A stretch of DNA of 64,000 nucleotides from Legionellales bacterium (lineage in GTDB: Bacteria > Pseudomonadota > Gammaproteobacteria > JAHCLG01). The stretch lies in contig JAHCLG010000001.1 in NCBI GenBank assembly GCA_026125385.1, positions 62,001 through 126,000 of the forward strand, written 5' to 3'. The notes under the pieces were generated by a model. It did no database searches and was not told the origin of the DNA. It saw nothing but the letters and a program-made list of their open reading frames with translations. Below, piece after piece: positions 35,950 through 47,400 of the stretch. The stretch's first letter is position 1. Every line of letters starts with the position of its first letter. Both the position numbers and the translations under genes were made by a program.

Positions 35950-37395
35950 ATGGAAACTGTAATCGAAGATATAAAAATTTCAGGGCAACTCAGTAAGCCA
36001 TTTTGGGTACTTTGGGCGATAGAGCTTTGGGAAAGATTTGGTTATTACGGTGTTCAGGCAATATTAGCACTTTATTTTGTTAATCAGTTAGGTTACAGCG
36101 AGTCAACAAGTTTTTATATCTTTGGTTCTTTTAGTGCATTTGTGAATGGTTTTGCTTGGATTGGCGGATGGATTGGAGATAAGTATTTTGGCGCTAAAAG
36201 AACAATGGTTTTGGGCGCAATAATATTAGCCTTGTCATATTCAGGATTAGCGCTTTCAAATTATCACACTATTTTTTATGCCTTGTCAGGAATTATTGTT
36301 GGTAATGCCTTATTTAAGGCGAACCCAAGTTCACTTATTTCAAAATTGTATAAAAAGGGTGATCCAGAATTTGATGGCGCAATGACACTATATTATATGG
36401 CTGTCAATATTGGTTCGATGATATCTATGGCGATTACACCGATTGTGGCATCGCGTTATGGTTGGTCTATTGCATTTTGGATTTGTGCCGCTGGTTTATT
36501 CCTAGGATTAGCGAACTATCGTGTTTATAACCATGCATTAAAATATATCTCCACTGATGCTGGTAGAAAGCCTTTTTCAAATTTTTTATTTTTTAAAATT
36601 TTATGTGCGAGTATATTAGCAATATTAGGCATTTCACAATTACTCGTTCATACACAAATTTGCAGTTGGTTGATTTATACAATTGTTGGGGTAGCGTTTA
36701 TTATTTTCATAAAAATTGCATTAAGCTTGCGTGGCGTTGAACGTTCAAGAATGTTTGTAGCTTTAATTTTAGTGTTTCAAGGTATTGCTTTCTTTGTTTT
36801 ATACAATCAGATGCCAACATCCTTAACCTTTTTTGCATTACATAATGTTAATAACCTAATTTTAGGTTGGAATATACCGCCTGCCGAATACCAAGTTTTA
36901 AATTCAATAGTCATTATTGTGATGTCCCCGATATTAACTTGGGCTTATAAAAAATATCCTTCTACTCATGTTACTAAATTCTGTATGGGAATGACTTTAT
37001 GTGCGATCGCATTTTTTGTGTTGGCCATACCACAGTATATCTCAGTCACTGGGATTGTATCTCCGTTATGGATGTTGCTGACCTATTTTTTTCAGTCAAC
37101 AGGTGAGCTATTAATTTCTGGTCTTGGATTAGCAATGGTTGCTGAATTATGCCCAGAAAATATTTGTGGATTTGTAATGGGGTTTTGGTTTTTGAACTGT
37201 ATGTTAGCTGGGCCTATTGGAGCTTGGGTTGGTGATTTGACTACAGTGTCAAATCCTAATGTAGCTATGTCGAGTGTTACCAGTTTACACATTTATGGAA
37301 ATGTGTTTGGAGAAATTGGTATAGCAACAGCTCTAATTGCAATTCTCATGTGGGCTTGTCGCCCTGCTTTAAACAAAGTGTTGAAACAAATATAA
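35950..37395 (+). CDS. POT-family proton-dependent di/tripeptide transporter
   Basis: A 481-residue protein of the proton-dependent oligopeptide transporter (PTR2/POT) family. The ExxER proton-coupling motif is present as ELWERFGYYG in the first membrane segment, followed by GGWIGDKYFGAKRTM and a FKANPSSLISKLY motif. About twelve to fourteen membrane segments are expected. POT proteins usually import di- and tripeptides. In this cluster it may take up peptide precursors or move a peptide product. It opens the plus-strand operon that runs through the ammonia-lyase homologue into the second NRPS. Confidence 0.9.
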   Translation: METVIEDIKISGQLSKPFWVLWAIELWERFGYYGVQAILALYFVNQLGYSESTSFYIFGSFSAFVNGFAWIGGWIGDKYFGAKRTMVLGAIILALSYSGLALSNYHTIFYALSGIIVGNALFKANPSSLISKLYKKGDPEFDGAMTLYYMAVNIGSMISMAITPIVASRYGWSIAFWICAAGLFLGLANYRVYNHALKYISTDAGRKPFSNFLFFKILCASILAILGISQLLVHTQICSWLIYTIVGVAFIIFIKIALSLRGVERSRMFVALILVFQGIAFFVLYNQMPTSLTFFALHNVNNLILGWNIPPAEYQVLNSIVIIVMSPILTWAYKKYPSTHVTKFCMGMTLCAIAFFVLAIPQYISVTGIVSPLWMLLTYFFQSTGELLISGLGLAMVAELCPENICGFVMGFWFLNCMLAGPIGAWVGDLTTVSNPNVAMSSVTSLHIYGNVFGEIGIATALIAILMWACRPALNKVLKQI

Positions 37396-37412
37396 CGGGA
37401 AGGGAGATTTTT

Positions 37413-37811
37413 ATGAAAAAGGTAAAAGTAGCAGCTTCGGCATTATGTCTTCTAGGCGTGTTGCTAGGGACACAAGTTGCTTTAGCAACGCAACAGTGTG
37501 CGAATGAATTAAAAATAGTAGACAAGTCAAACGCTAATTTTGATTTTACTGGGATTTGTGGCGGTGGCATTGCCATTCGCGGCAATCCTAACTTGGAGCC
37601 AGGAAAAGAGTTTACTTATGTGATGTTAGGCGATAAGGCAGAAGGAGAAATTGGCTACATAGATAATAAACACCATCAGTATATCAACTTTGATTATGAC
37701 TATACGAAGTCAGGAGGTGTTGTCAGTGTCAAAGGCGGTGAGAAATATTATCAATATGCCGGTTTATGTACTCCCTACGGCAACGAAATCATTATTGAAA
37801 ATAAACAGTAA
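37413..37811 (+). CDS. small secreted protein of unknown function
   Basis: A 132-residue protein starting at the ATG at 37413, after a strong GGGAAGGGAG site; an upstream non-ATG frame is rejected. Residues 1-25 are a signal peptide (a KKVK head, hydrophobic core, then ALATQQ at the cleavage zone). The mature part has three cysteines (QQCAN, TGICGGG, GLCTPYG) and looks beta-rich, with Gly- and Tyr-rich strands and no long helix. I recognise no family. Lying between two transporters in a peptide cluster, it may be a periplasmic binding, immunity or chaperone protein; that is only inference. Confidence 0.7.
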   Translation: MKKVKVAASALCLLGVLLGTQVALATQQCANELKIVDKSNANFDFTGICGGGIAIRGNPNLEPGKEFTYVMLGDKAEGEIGYIDNKHHQYINFDYDYTKSGGVVSVKGGEKYYQYAGLCTPYGNEIIIENKQ

Positions 37812-37820
37812 GTGATAAAA

Positions 37821-39134
37821 ATGAATATCGAGCATAGCAAGCTGAAAAATGGTATTTCAAAAAATAAGGCTATAGCGATTTATATAGTTGTATCATTATT
37901 TCTGGCGTTTGAAATGGCAGTGCAAGTATCGCCAAGTGTGATGGCAGCTAATTTGATGCAGTCATTAGGTATCAGTGCGTTTGAACTCGGGGTTATGTCA
38001 AGTGCTTATTTTTACTCATATACGAGTATGCAAATACCATCTGGATTGTTATTTGATAGGTTTAATGCTTTAACTATTATTGTTTCTGCTGTTGTTGTTT
38101 GTTCGGTTGGTTCTATTCTATTTGGATGTGTAAGTAATTTTTACTTTGGTTGCTTTGCAAGAATATTGATGGGTGCAGGATCTGCTTTTGCATTTGTTTC
38201 AGTTTTGGTAATGGCATCAAAATTATTTGAATCAAAGTGGTTTCCTGTGCTTACTGGTATTACTCAGATGTTAGCTGCTTTTGGAGCGATGTCTGGCCAG
38301 TTGCCTATTAGTATTATGGTTAGTCAGACTGGCTGGCGAAATACGATGTTTATACTAGGGGCAGTTGGTATTGGATTGGCATTAATTATTTCTTTTATTC
38401 TACGTGGTGTTGACGCAGATAAAACGAAAGCAGAACTTGATACTAAGGCTAGCTCAACCCCCATAAGAAATTCATTAAAGCTAATTATATTGAATCCACA
38501 AACATGGTTTATAGGTTTATATGCATGCCTGCTATGGTCGCCCATGTCAGGATTTGCGTCACTTTGGGGTGTGCCATATTTGGAGAAATTTGATGGTCTA
38601 ACAAGAAATAGTGCAGCACTTTATTGCTCTATGATGTGGTTGGGATTGGCGATAGCAAGTCCATTACTTGGTTTACTTTCAGCCTCAGTAAAAAATAAAG
38701 TATTTCCGCTCATTTTGAGTTCATTAGTAGGCGTCGTTTCATTTGGGGTGCTAATAGAAATACACCTTCACGGAATCTATTTAATTATAGTGCTGCTGCT
38801 TTCTGGTGCTGCATGTTCTGGTCAAGCACTGAGTTTCTTTTTAGTAGAAAGAAATAATTCTAAAAAAGTTAGGGCAACAGCAATTGCTTTCAATAATATG
38901 GCAGTTGTTACTTCAGGAGCTATTTTTCAACCCCTCATAGGTGCATTTATCAGTTGCTTTGGAAAAGAAGCATTTTCTAGTTACTCAATATTTGATTTTA
39001 AGAGAGGGTTATTGCTTATTTTGGGCGCTTATTTTATTTCGTTTTTACTTTCTTTATTCGCTATTAAAAATCCTGGAAGGAAAGAACACTTAGTAAATTT
39101 AAAGCTTGGGCGCGAGGAGGCAGTATATGAATAG
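37821..39134 (+). CDS. MFS transporter (Pht-like group)
   Basis: A major facilitator protein of about 437 residues. I start it at the ATG at 37821 and not the GTG at 37812. About twelve membrane segments are visible. The N-terminal pattern QVSPSVMAANLMQSLGI, AYFYSYTSMQIPSGLLFDRF and RILMGAGSAFAFVSVLV resembles the phagosomal transporter (Pht) group found in Legionella and Francisella, though this is from memory. Members import amino acids or nucleosides. It overlaps the ammonia-lyase gene by eight bases. Here it may import the amino acid used by that enzyme. Confidence 0.85.
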   Translation: MNIEHSKLKNGISKNKAIAIYIVVSLFLAFEMAVQVSPSVMAANLMQSLGISAFELGVMSSAYFYSYTSMQIPSGLLFDRFNALTIIVSAVVVCSVGSILFGCVSNFYFGCFARILMGAGSAFAFVSVLVMASKLFESKWFPVLTGITQMLAAFGAMSGQLPISIMVSQTGWRNTMFILGAVGIGLALIISFILRGVDADKTKAELDTKASSTPIRNSLKLIILNPQTWFIGLYACLLWSPMSGFASLWGVPYLEKFDGLTRNSAALYCSMMWLGLAIASPLLGLLSASVKNKVFPLILSSLVGVVSFGVLIEIHLHGIYLIIVLLLSGAACSGQALSFFLVERNNSKKVRATAIAFNNMAVVTSGAIFQPLIGAFISCFGKEAFSSYSIFDFKRGLLLILGAYFISFLLSLFAIKNPGRKEHLVNLKLGREEAVYE

Positions 39135-40752
39135 TTTTGATAGCAATGGAAAGTTTATTATAAAGCCAGGAAATCTGAAGTTGAGCGAATTGCAGAAAAT
39201 TTTAGAGGTGGAAGAGATTCGGATCTCTATTTGCAAGGAATCATATAGCAATATCAGAAAATCTGTTAATACCGTAAATAACATGATCAACCAAGGTAAA
39301 GTAGTATATGGTGGAAATACTGGATTTGGCAAATTAGCTAATACAGTGATAGAAACAAAAGATTTAGTTAGGCTACAACATAATCTGATTGCCTCACATT
39401 GCACAGGGGTTGGTGAGCTTGTTGATGACAAGATTGTTAAGTTAATTTCACTTTTGAAAGTCAATAGTCTTGCAAGAGGTTATTCAGGTATTAGAGAAGA
39501 GGTTTTAGAATTATTATTAAAATTAATTAATGAGGGTTACTATCCTTGTATTCCTTGTCAAGGCTCAGTAGGTGCTTCTGGAGATTTAGCTCCATTGGCA
39601 CATTTATCAGCGCCATTGATTGGTTTAGGTTATGTGAGAAAAAATGGAGAAATCATATCAGGAAATGAAGCTTTAAATGCTATTGGAGAAAAACCATTAG
39701 AATTAGCGCCTTTAGAAGGATTATCGTTATTAAATGGAACACAAGTTTCAACAGCATTTGCACTAAAAGCTTATTTTGACGCAGAGCAACTAATGGCGGT
39801 AGCAATGGTTAGCGGTGCAATGTCTACGGATGCATTAAAAGGGAGTAGCACGCCGTTTCGTGATGAGATACATCAGTTGCGTGGTCAAAGCGGTCAAATA
39901 AAAGTAGCGCGCCTGTTATCTAAACTACTTGAAAATAGTAAAATTAGATTATCACATGCACATTGCTCTAAAGTGCAGGATCCATATTCTCTCAGGTGTC
40001 AGCCACAGGTTATGGGAGCCTGCTTAGACCAACTAATTGAAATTGCAAATGTATTAACTAACGAAATTAATGCCGTTACAAATAATCCCATTGTACTTTC
40101 AGATAAAATGGAAATCTTATCTGGCGGCAATTTTCATGCAGAACCAATTGCATTTGCTGCTGATAAACTTGCGATGATATTTTGTGAAATTGCTTCAATG
40201 AGTGAAAGGCGTATTTCACTTTTAGTCGATCCCAATATAAGTCAATTACCAGCATTTTTGATTAATGGAAGCGGGCTTAATTCTGGCTTTATGATTGCGC
40301 AAGTCACTGCTGCTGCTCTTGTTAGTGAAAATAAATCTTTGAGCTACCCATGTTCGGTTGATTCTATACCTACTTCAGCAAATCAAGAAGATCATGTCAG
40401 TATGGCTACTCATGCTGCAAGAAGGCTTTTCAATATGTTTGATAATACAGCCAATGTAATTGCTATTGAGTTGCTGTCAGCGGCTCAGGGTTTTGATTTT
40501 TTACGACCCTTGGAATCATCTATAGAGCTAGAGCACTATTTTAAAAGTATAAGAGATCTAGTTCCTTTTTATACTCAAGATCGATATATGGCAGATGATA
40601 TTAAAAGCATTTTTAATTTTATTAAAAAATACAGTTTTAAAGATATTAAAAACTATTTGGAATTACCTTCATTCCTTCATGAAGGTGAGTGTCAGGCTAA
40701 TAACATTAATGGAGGTTTACGAGATGAAGTACTTCAATTTGCTCAAGCATAA
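39127..40752 (+). CDS. MIO-type aromatic amino acid/histidine ammonia-lyase or aminomutase
   Basis: A 541-residue lyase-I-like protein. Ala150-Ser151-Gly152 in GSVGASGDLAPLAH form the MIO electrophile. YGGNTGFGKLA, KVQDPYSLRCQPQVMG, LSGGNFHAEP and SANQEDHVSM are all present and closest to histidine ammonia-lyase (HutH). The GAGGAGG at 39114 fixes the start at 39127. No other hut gene is nearby. Inside an NRPS cluster such enzymes supply either an unsaturated acid (urocanate/cinnamate type) or, as aminomutases, a beta-amino acid. The A3 domain of the next synthetase lacks the alpha-amine-binding Asp, which fits either. Ordinary histidine breakdown is the alternative. Confidence 0.9.
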   Translation: MNSFDSNGKFIIKPGNLKLSELQKILEVEEIRISICKESYSNIRKSVNTVNNMINQGKVVYGGNTGFGKLANTVIETKDLVRLQHNLIASHCTGVGELVDDKIVKLISLLKVNSLARGYSGIREEVLELLLKLINEGYYPCIPCQGSVGASGDLAPLAHLSAPLIGLGYVRKNGEIISGNEALNAIGEKPLELAPLEGLSLLNGTQVSTAFALKAYFDAEQLMAVAMVSGAMSTDALKGSSTPFRDEIHQLRGQSGQIKVARLLSKLLENSKIRLSHAHCSKVQDPYSLRCQPQVMGACLDQLIEIANVLTNEINAVTNNPIVLSDKMEILSGGNFHAEPIAFAADKLAMIFCEIASMSERRISLLVDPNISQLPAFLINGSGLNSGFMIAQVTAAALVSENKSLSYPCSVDSIPTSANQEDHVSMATHAARRLFNMFDNTANVIAIELLSAAQGFDFLRPLESSIELEHYFKSIRDLVPFYTQDRYMADDIKSIFNFIKKYSFKDIKNYLELPSFLHEGECQANNINGGLRDEVLQFAQA

Positions 40753-41437
40753 CAATAGTGAAATAGAAGATGCGATTAAGCAACTTCGAGAGAAAAGTGT
40801 TGTTAATATTACAAAATTTTTTGAAGTTGATTTTATCAATTCACTAATTAAAGATACTTTGTGCGTATATAACAAAAAATTACAACGCAAAGATTTCTTA
40901 ATGAAGCAGACAGAGAACACGCCTAGAAACATGTTCTCTGTCCCAGAAAAAGCAATTGATGAAGTGTCAAAAATTATACCAGAATTTTATAATGATTCCT
41001 CCGTCAAACAGTTTCTTTCTACTTTAGCTCAAGAAGAAGTTAAAACTTTGCCATGGGCAGGAGAAAGATATGTAATCAATGGGCTATCTAATTCTAGTGA
41101 CACACATGGGTGGCACTGGGATGATTATTCTTACGCATTAGTTTTTATAGCAAAATCACCCTCACCCGATCAAGGTGGTGCAGTTGAGTGTATACGAAAT
41201 ACAAATTGGGATAGAAAGAATCCTAGAGTACACGAAATTGTTAACAGTAATAAATCAGAAATATATCATTACGATGATGGCTCATTTTATTTAATGAAGT
41301 CTGATACAACCTTGCATCGTGTGACACCTATTGTATGGAGTGCTGTTAGGATTGCTATAGCTATGTCATGGTGTTCTGAAGCTGATCTACTAAAAGATAT
41401 TGATCACGAAACAGTTTATGAACTTTATGGAATTTAG
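40724..41437 (+). CDS. BesD/HalD-family Fe(II)/2-oxoglutarate oxygenase with hydroxylase-type metal site
   Basis: A 237-residue protein starting at 40724, nine bases after GGAGG; it overlaps the lyase gene by 29 bases. The metal motif is HGWHWDDY, giving His131-Trp-Asp133, with the distal His198 in TTLHRVTP and an Arg shortly after (VRIAIAMSW) that would hold 2-oxoglutarate. His-to-His spacing of 67 equals that of BesD (H137/H204, as I recall). BesD-type halogenases have Gly in place of the Asp; here Asp is kept, so hydroxylation is expected. Known relatives act on free amino acids such as lysine. Probable role: hydroxylating a building block, possibly the one handled by the overlapping lyase homologue. 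Confidence 0.78.
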   Translation: MKYFNLLKHNNSEIEDAIKQLREKSVVNITKFFEVDFINSLIKDTLCVYNKKLQRKDFLMKQTENTPRNMFSVPEKAIDEVSKIIPEFYNDSSVKQFLSTLAQEEVKTLPWAGERYVINGLSNSSDTHGWHWDDYSYALVFIAKSPSPDQGGAVECIRNTNWDRKNPRVHEIVNSNKSEIYHYDDGSFYLMKSDTTLHRVTPIVWSAVRIAIAMSWCSEADLLKDIDHETVYELYGI

Positions 41438-41449
41438 GGATAGATTACT

Positions 41450-44400
41450 ATGAAAAATAACTTCTGCAATAGTCAAGGTATTAAATTATCATATGGTAAA
41501 TATTCAACTCTCATCTCATGGATATCTGAAGTTTCTTTAAGCAATCCAAACAAAATCGCGATAATTGAAGATGACTACCATATCACGTACGAAGAACTGG
41601 AAAGTTTATCAGATAGTGTTGCAGCACACCTAATAGCACTACATGGAAATAAACGAGTTAAAGCAGTAGGTATCGCAGATGAAAATACGATAGAAAGATT
41701 GATATCAATTTTAGGTGTGTTAAAAGCCGGTGGTGCATATGTTCCGCTTGATGTTTCGTATCCAAAAGAAAGAATTAAATATATCATCGATACTGCTGGA
41801 GTAGATGTGGTGATATGTCATCAGGATTATAGCGATAGATTTGATGCGGTATCAAAAAAATTAGTTGTCATAAGTGAGTTAATAAGATTAGCTAAAAAAA
41901 ACAAGAAGCCCAAACCTAATATAAATATACGCACGTTGGATCCTGTGCATATTTTATTTACATCTGGTTCAACAGGGAACCCTAAAGGTGTAATTGGTTC
42001 AAATAGATCAATCATTAATAGATTTACCTGGACTTTGCATGAATTTCCCGTAAGTGAGGATGATGTCTTATGTCACAAGACCTCATTAAATTTTATACCA
42101 TCTGTTTGGGAAGCATTCGGACCTCTTGTCTCTGGATGTACACTTGTTTTAATAAAATCTAATGATGTAAAGGATGCGAGAAAATTCACACAAATTCTTG
42201 ATAACAATAAAGTAAATAGAATCATTTTGATTCCATCATTGCTCGAAAATGTGATGGAAGAGGTGTGCAGAAGTGGGATTAAATTAAATGAGTTAACATT
42301 ATGGATGACTAGTGGTGAACGGCTTTCAGGTAGGCTAGCTGCTAAGTTTTATAGTTTGTTTCCAAATGCTGAGCTCGTCAATATCTATGGATCTACAGAA
42401 ATAGAAGATGGCTGCTTCTTTAGAGTTAATAGTGCAGAAGAGCTAAGTTTTATACCAATAGGTACTCCTATAGCTAATTCAAAAGTAATTGTGTTAAAAG
42501 AAAATGGAAATATTGCGAAATTTAATGAGGCTGGTGAAATTTGTTTTTCAGGGCCAGGAGTTGCACAAGGATATATAGGTAAATTTGACATAAGAGATAA
42601 GCAATTTACATATAAAGAAAGTAATTCTGAAGAAACCTATTTTAAAACCGGTGATTATGGTCGTATATTGAAATCTGGTGCAATTGAGTACTTGGGAAGA
42701 AAAGATAACCAGGTAAAAGTTCGGGGACAACGTGCTGAATTAGAGGAAATAGAGCTGGTTTTAAATAGCCTATCTGAAGTAAAAAAAGCAGCAGTTATTT
42801 TCGATCCAGATAATGAAGTATTATTTTGTTATTTTGTGGCTTCTAAAAATGAGAAAATATACCCAAATAGTTTAAAAGAAAAACTCCGCAAAAAACTACC
42901 AGAGTATATGGTGCCAGTTAGATACGTTCAACTGGAAGCGCTACCGCTAACGCCTAATGGAAAACTTGATAGGATAAGCTTAGATATACCTAATTTGTAT
43001 GAAAGGTCACTCGAATCGAAATTGATTCCGCCTAAAAACAATACTGAACAAGAAATCGTGGAAATATTTGAAGAGCTTCTAAGTATAAGGGAAGTTGGTG
43101 TTGCTGATGGTTTTTTTGAATTAGGTGGCGATTCATTAAAAGCTTCACAAGCATTAATTAAACTTAAGGAAAAGCTTGGTTCTTATGTCTCTTTTAATCA
43201 GTTCTATAAAGACCCAACTCCTTTGGCACTATCTGAAATTATTTTAAATGCTTGTGGTCCAAATGAAAAAAAAGATATCCAAAGGCTTGTTACGCCAGAT
43301 ACTAAAGAAATTAAATTGTCACCTATTCAAAAAAGAATACTGATGCAGCAGGAATTAATGAATGGCTCAGATTCCATCTTTAATTTGATGTCAGTGTTTG
43401 AAATATCAGGAGAGTATGGTGAGAGTGTAATAAGAGATTCAATAATTGCCTTGTTAGAAAGGCATCATTTGTTATTGATGAAGTTAGAGCATGTAGATGG
43501 TAAAGCTATATTTAGTCGATCAGATAACACTGTGTTAAAAGATAAAACTCATGATTTCAACGAGATAAATGATTTATTGGCTTACGCCGATGAGTGTAAT
43601 TCAATACCGATTAATACCGATGTTAATTTAACTGAACTTTGTCTGGCTCGCGTTACTGAGAATAAAAAATTTTATATTTTGTTTAAAGTCCACCACTTAA
43701 TTTTTGATGGTTGGTCTTTAGAGGTTCTATCAAAAGATCTTTCTAAAATAATCAGAGCAAAATCCTTATGCAGAGAGCCGCGTTTAGATAAGTCTTTTTC
43801 TTCATATAATTCAATTACTGATACATATGAATCACTACTAAATGATAATAAGTCTGTTAAATTTTGGAAAGAATATCTTTCTGGATATTCTGGAATTTTA
43901 AATTTTCCAACCGATTATCGCAGATCGACAGATAATGAAAAAAAGCCAGCTAAAAGGTTAAAACATCTTTTGCATGAAGAACAGAATAGAGCCATCACTA
44001 AGCTAGCTAACGAATTAGGCGTGACCCCATACACTATATATTTAGCAGCTTATTGTATTTTATTGTTTAGATATACCGATCAAAATGACGTTGTCGTTGG
44101 TATTCCTGTTTCTACTAGAAATTTTTCTCAATTAAATGATGCAATTGGTTTTTTTGTTAATATCATACCGCTTAGGATTGATAGAAAAGCATTAGATAAT
44201 ATGGAATCTGTAGTTAATCATATCAGTGATAATATGATTTCTGTTGAAGAGAACAAATTTTTACCTTTCGATCGTATTGCTAGCGAAGCAGAAGTTACAA
44301 GAGAATGGGGATATCATCCTATTTATCAAAGTATGTTTACCTACCAAGCTTTTCAAGCGTCAAGAAAAATAGATAATAAAAATTCAATTCGTTGGTTTGA

Positions 44401-47400
44401 AATTGGCAGTGACACAGTTGAAGTGGATATGTCGCTCATTATTCAGCCTATGCATGATGGTCAGCGTGAAGTTGTTATTGAATATGATGCTTCTTTGTTT
44501 AAAGAAGGCACAATTGTCAGATTCTTAGATAGTTATAAAAGGGTCATGGACTCGATGCTAAAAGATTTAAATCAGAATATCTCAGGCGTTGATTATATTT
44601 CTGAGTCTGATAGAAACAAATTAATTAAAACCTTGAATCATACAAATACACAATATCCAGCCAAAGCCTCACTAAGTGAATTATTTGAACAGACTCTTAT
44701 GAATCACTCAACCAGGCTTGCAGTTGAGTTTGAAGGTTTAAAGCTTAATTACTCAGACCTAGATAGGCAGGTCGATCAGTTGGCTAAAAAATTGTTGAGC
44801 ATTGGAGTGGGCCATCAAGATTACGTTGCTGTTACAATGGAACGGTCAGAAAAATTGATTATTTCTATGCTGGCCATTTGGAGAATTGGCGCAATATATT
44901 TACCAATTAGTCCAGACCTTCCTTTAGACAGAATTCAATATATCGTTAAAGATACTAATGCTGAGTTTGCATTGATTGATGATGTTTCGTCACACCTGTA
45001 TAAAGATTTTTCATTGAAGCTAATTTCTGTTGATTCTTTCGATAAACATACGAATCATGAAAAAAAGTGTAAGTTAAAAAAAGATAAGATAAACGAAACT
45101 GACATCGCCTACGTTATGTATACTTCAGGTTCGACGGGTACGCCAAAAGGTGTTTTAATTTCGCATCGTAGCATTGTTGATAGAGTGTTCTGCTTGATTG
45201 ATTTTTATCGATACAATTGTACGAGTCGACATTTACAGTATGGTTCATATAGCTTTGATACCTCTTTAGAGGAACTGCTTTTACCAATATTTTCAGGCGG
45301 CACACTTGTTTTTGCTCCAAGACAATTTAATTATGACCCTAAAGAATTTGTTGAACTTATTAAGAAATATAGTATTACCTCAATAAATTTTATTCCATCA
45401 CTCCATCGAGTTTTTTTGGATTATGTTGAACTAAACAATTCACAAGATCTTGATTCATTAAAATATGTTATTTCTGGTGCTGAGACCTTAACGCCGAAAA
45501 TTGTTAAGAAATTTTATCAACTGTTTCCGAATAAGGTTTTATTTAATTCCTATGGTCCAACTGAGAATACAATTAATTCAACCTTGCATATATGTACGAA
45601 GGAAGATGGTGAGTCCTATTCAGTACCGATAGGAAAATGTATTGCTAACTCCTCTTGTTATGTGCTAGATCAAAATAAACAAATAGTGCCATTTGGTGTT
45701 CCAGGTGAACTATACGTAGGGGGGATAGGTTTAGCATTAGGCTACTTAAATCGAACCGATCTGACTAATGAAAAATTTGTAAAAAATCCTTTTACTGATA
45801 ACGAGGAAAAGATTTATGCAACAGGTGACTTGGTTAAAATGTTTGAAGATGGAACCATTGAGTTTATTGGAAGAAATGATAGTCAATTGAAAATACGAGG
45901 TTTTAGGATTGAGTTAGGTGAAGTTGAAGCAGCTATTAGAAATCTTGAGGATGTATCCTACGCTGTTGTTTTATCGAAATTGGATAGTGGCTCGGAAGCA
46001 TATTTAGTTGCCTATATTAAACCGAACTCTCATAACAGTTTTCAACTTGATGCTGAGAAGATTAAACACCTTCTTAAAGATATTATACCTGAGTATATGA
46101 TTCCAAGAATCATAGTTATTCTAGATGATTTCCCATTGCTTGCTAGTGGAAAAATAGATGTGAAGGCGCTCTCCAGTCAAGCGAATTATGAAAAATTAAG
46201 TCATCAAGAAATAAAACATCCTATTAGTCCTGTTGAGCAAGAAATATATGAATTATGGAAAAAGCTTCTTTCGATAAACGAAATTTCTGTTGATCAAAAC
46301 TTTTTTTCTTTAGGTGGAAGTTCAATATTGATAATACAAATGCTGAATGAGCTTAGAAAAAACTATCAAGTTGACATTAGTTTGCGGGATATCTATAAAA
46401 ATCCGACAATTAAAGAAATTGCATCTTTAGTTGAGAAAGCAGATAAATCTGGGTTGCCGGATTTAAATATCAATCATGTGAGAGAGAAAAAGATGCCGCT
46501 TTCTTTTTCTCAAGAGCGTTTATGGTTTTTAGATCAGTTCAACAATGGCAGCATTGAAAATGTTATTCCACTTATTTTTAAGCTGGAGGGCGAGCTTGAC
46601 ATACAACGATTCAGACATGCCTGTGAAGCCTTATGTCTCTCTAATGAAGCCTTGCTTTTAAATTTTGGTCAAACTGATGGAATGCCATATCAAACTAAAT
46701 CTCAGCACGGACAATTTGATTTTGAAGTCATAAATGCAAAGAACTATCAAACAGTAATCGAATCTGAATTAAAAAAGCCTTTTAATTTGAAGCATGATCC
46801 ATTAATTAGATTTCGTATTATTCATCAGGATAATGATGTTAACGTATTGTTAATGAGCATGCATCATATTATTTCTGACGGATGGTCGTGTTCACTTATT
46901 TTGAAAGAATTATCTAAGCTCTATAACCATTCTAATCAATCAGTTAATAATAAATCATTTGATTTTTTAGATTATGTCTACTCTGAGAAAAAATCTACTA
47001 GAAACGATATTTCTCCATATTGGAGGGGAAAATATTCGAACAAACTACCACTCCTTCAGTTACCTATTGATAAAAGTAGACCAGCAAAGCAGACATTTAA
47101 CGGAGATTCTGTACAAATAAAAATAGAGGGTAAAGTCCTAAATAGCATAAATGACATTGCAAGAAAAAATAACCTTAGCCTATTTACATACTTACTATCT
47201 GCTTATTTTGTTTTACTAAATGCGTACACACGTCAAGATGATTTAATTGTTGGAACTGTTTTTGCTAATCGGAATAATAAAAAATATGAAGATGTCATTG
47301 GTTATTTCGTAAATACACTGCCTTTACGATTAAATATAAATAATAATGATACGTTTTATAAAATTTTATTAAAGGTAAGTAAAGAGTTAGAAGAATTGTC

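Noticed and set aside
39127-40752. Part of a histidine utilisation (hut) operon
   Set aside because: No hutU, hutI or hutG homologue lies nearby and the flanking genes are transporters and NRPS genes.
40724-41437. BesD-like halogenase
   Set aside because: The metal motif is HxD, not HxG, so chloride would have no open iron site; hydroxylase is the better call.
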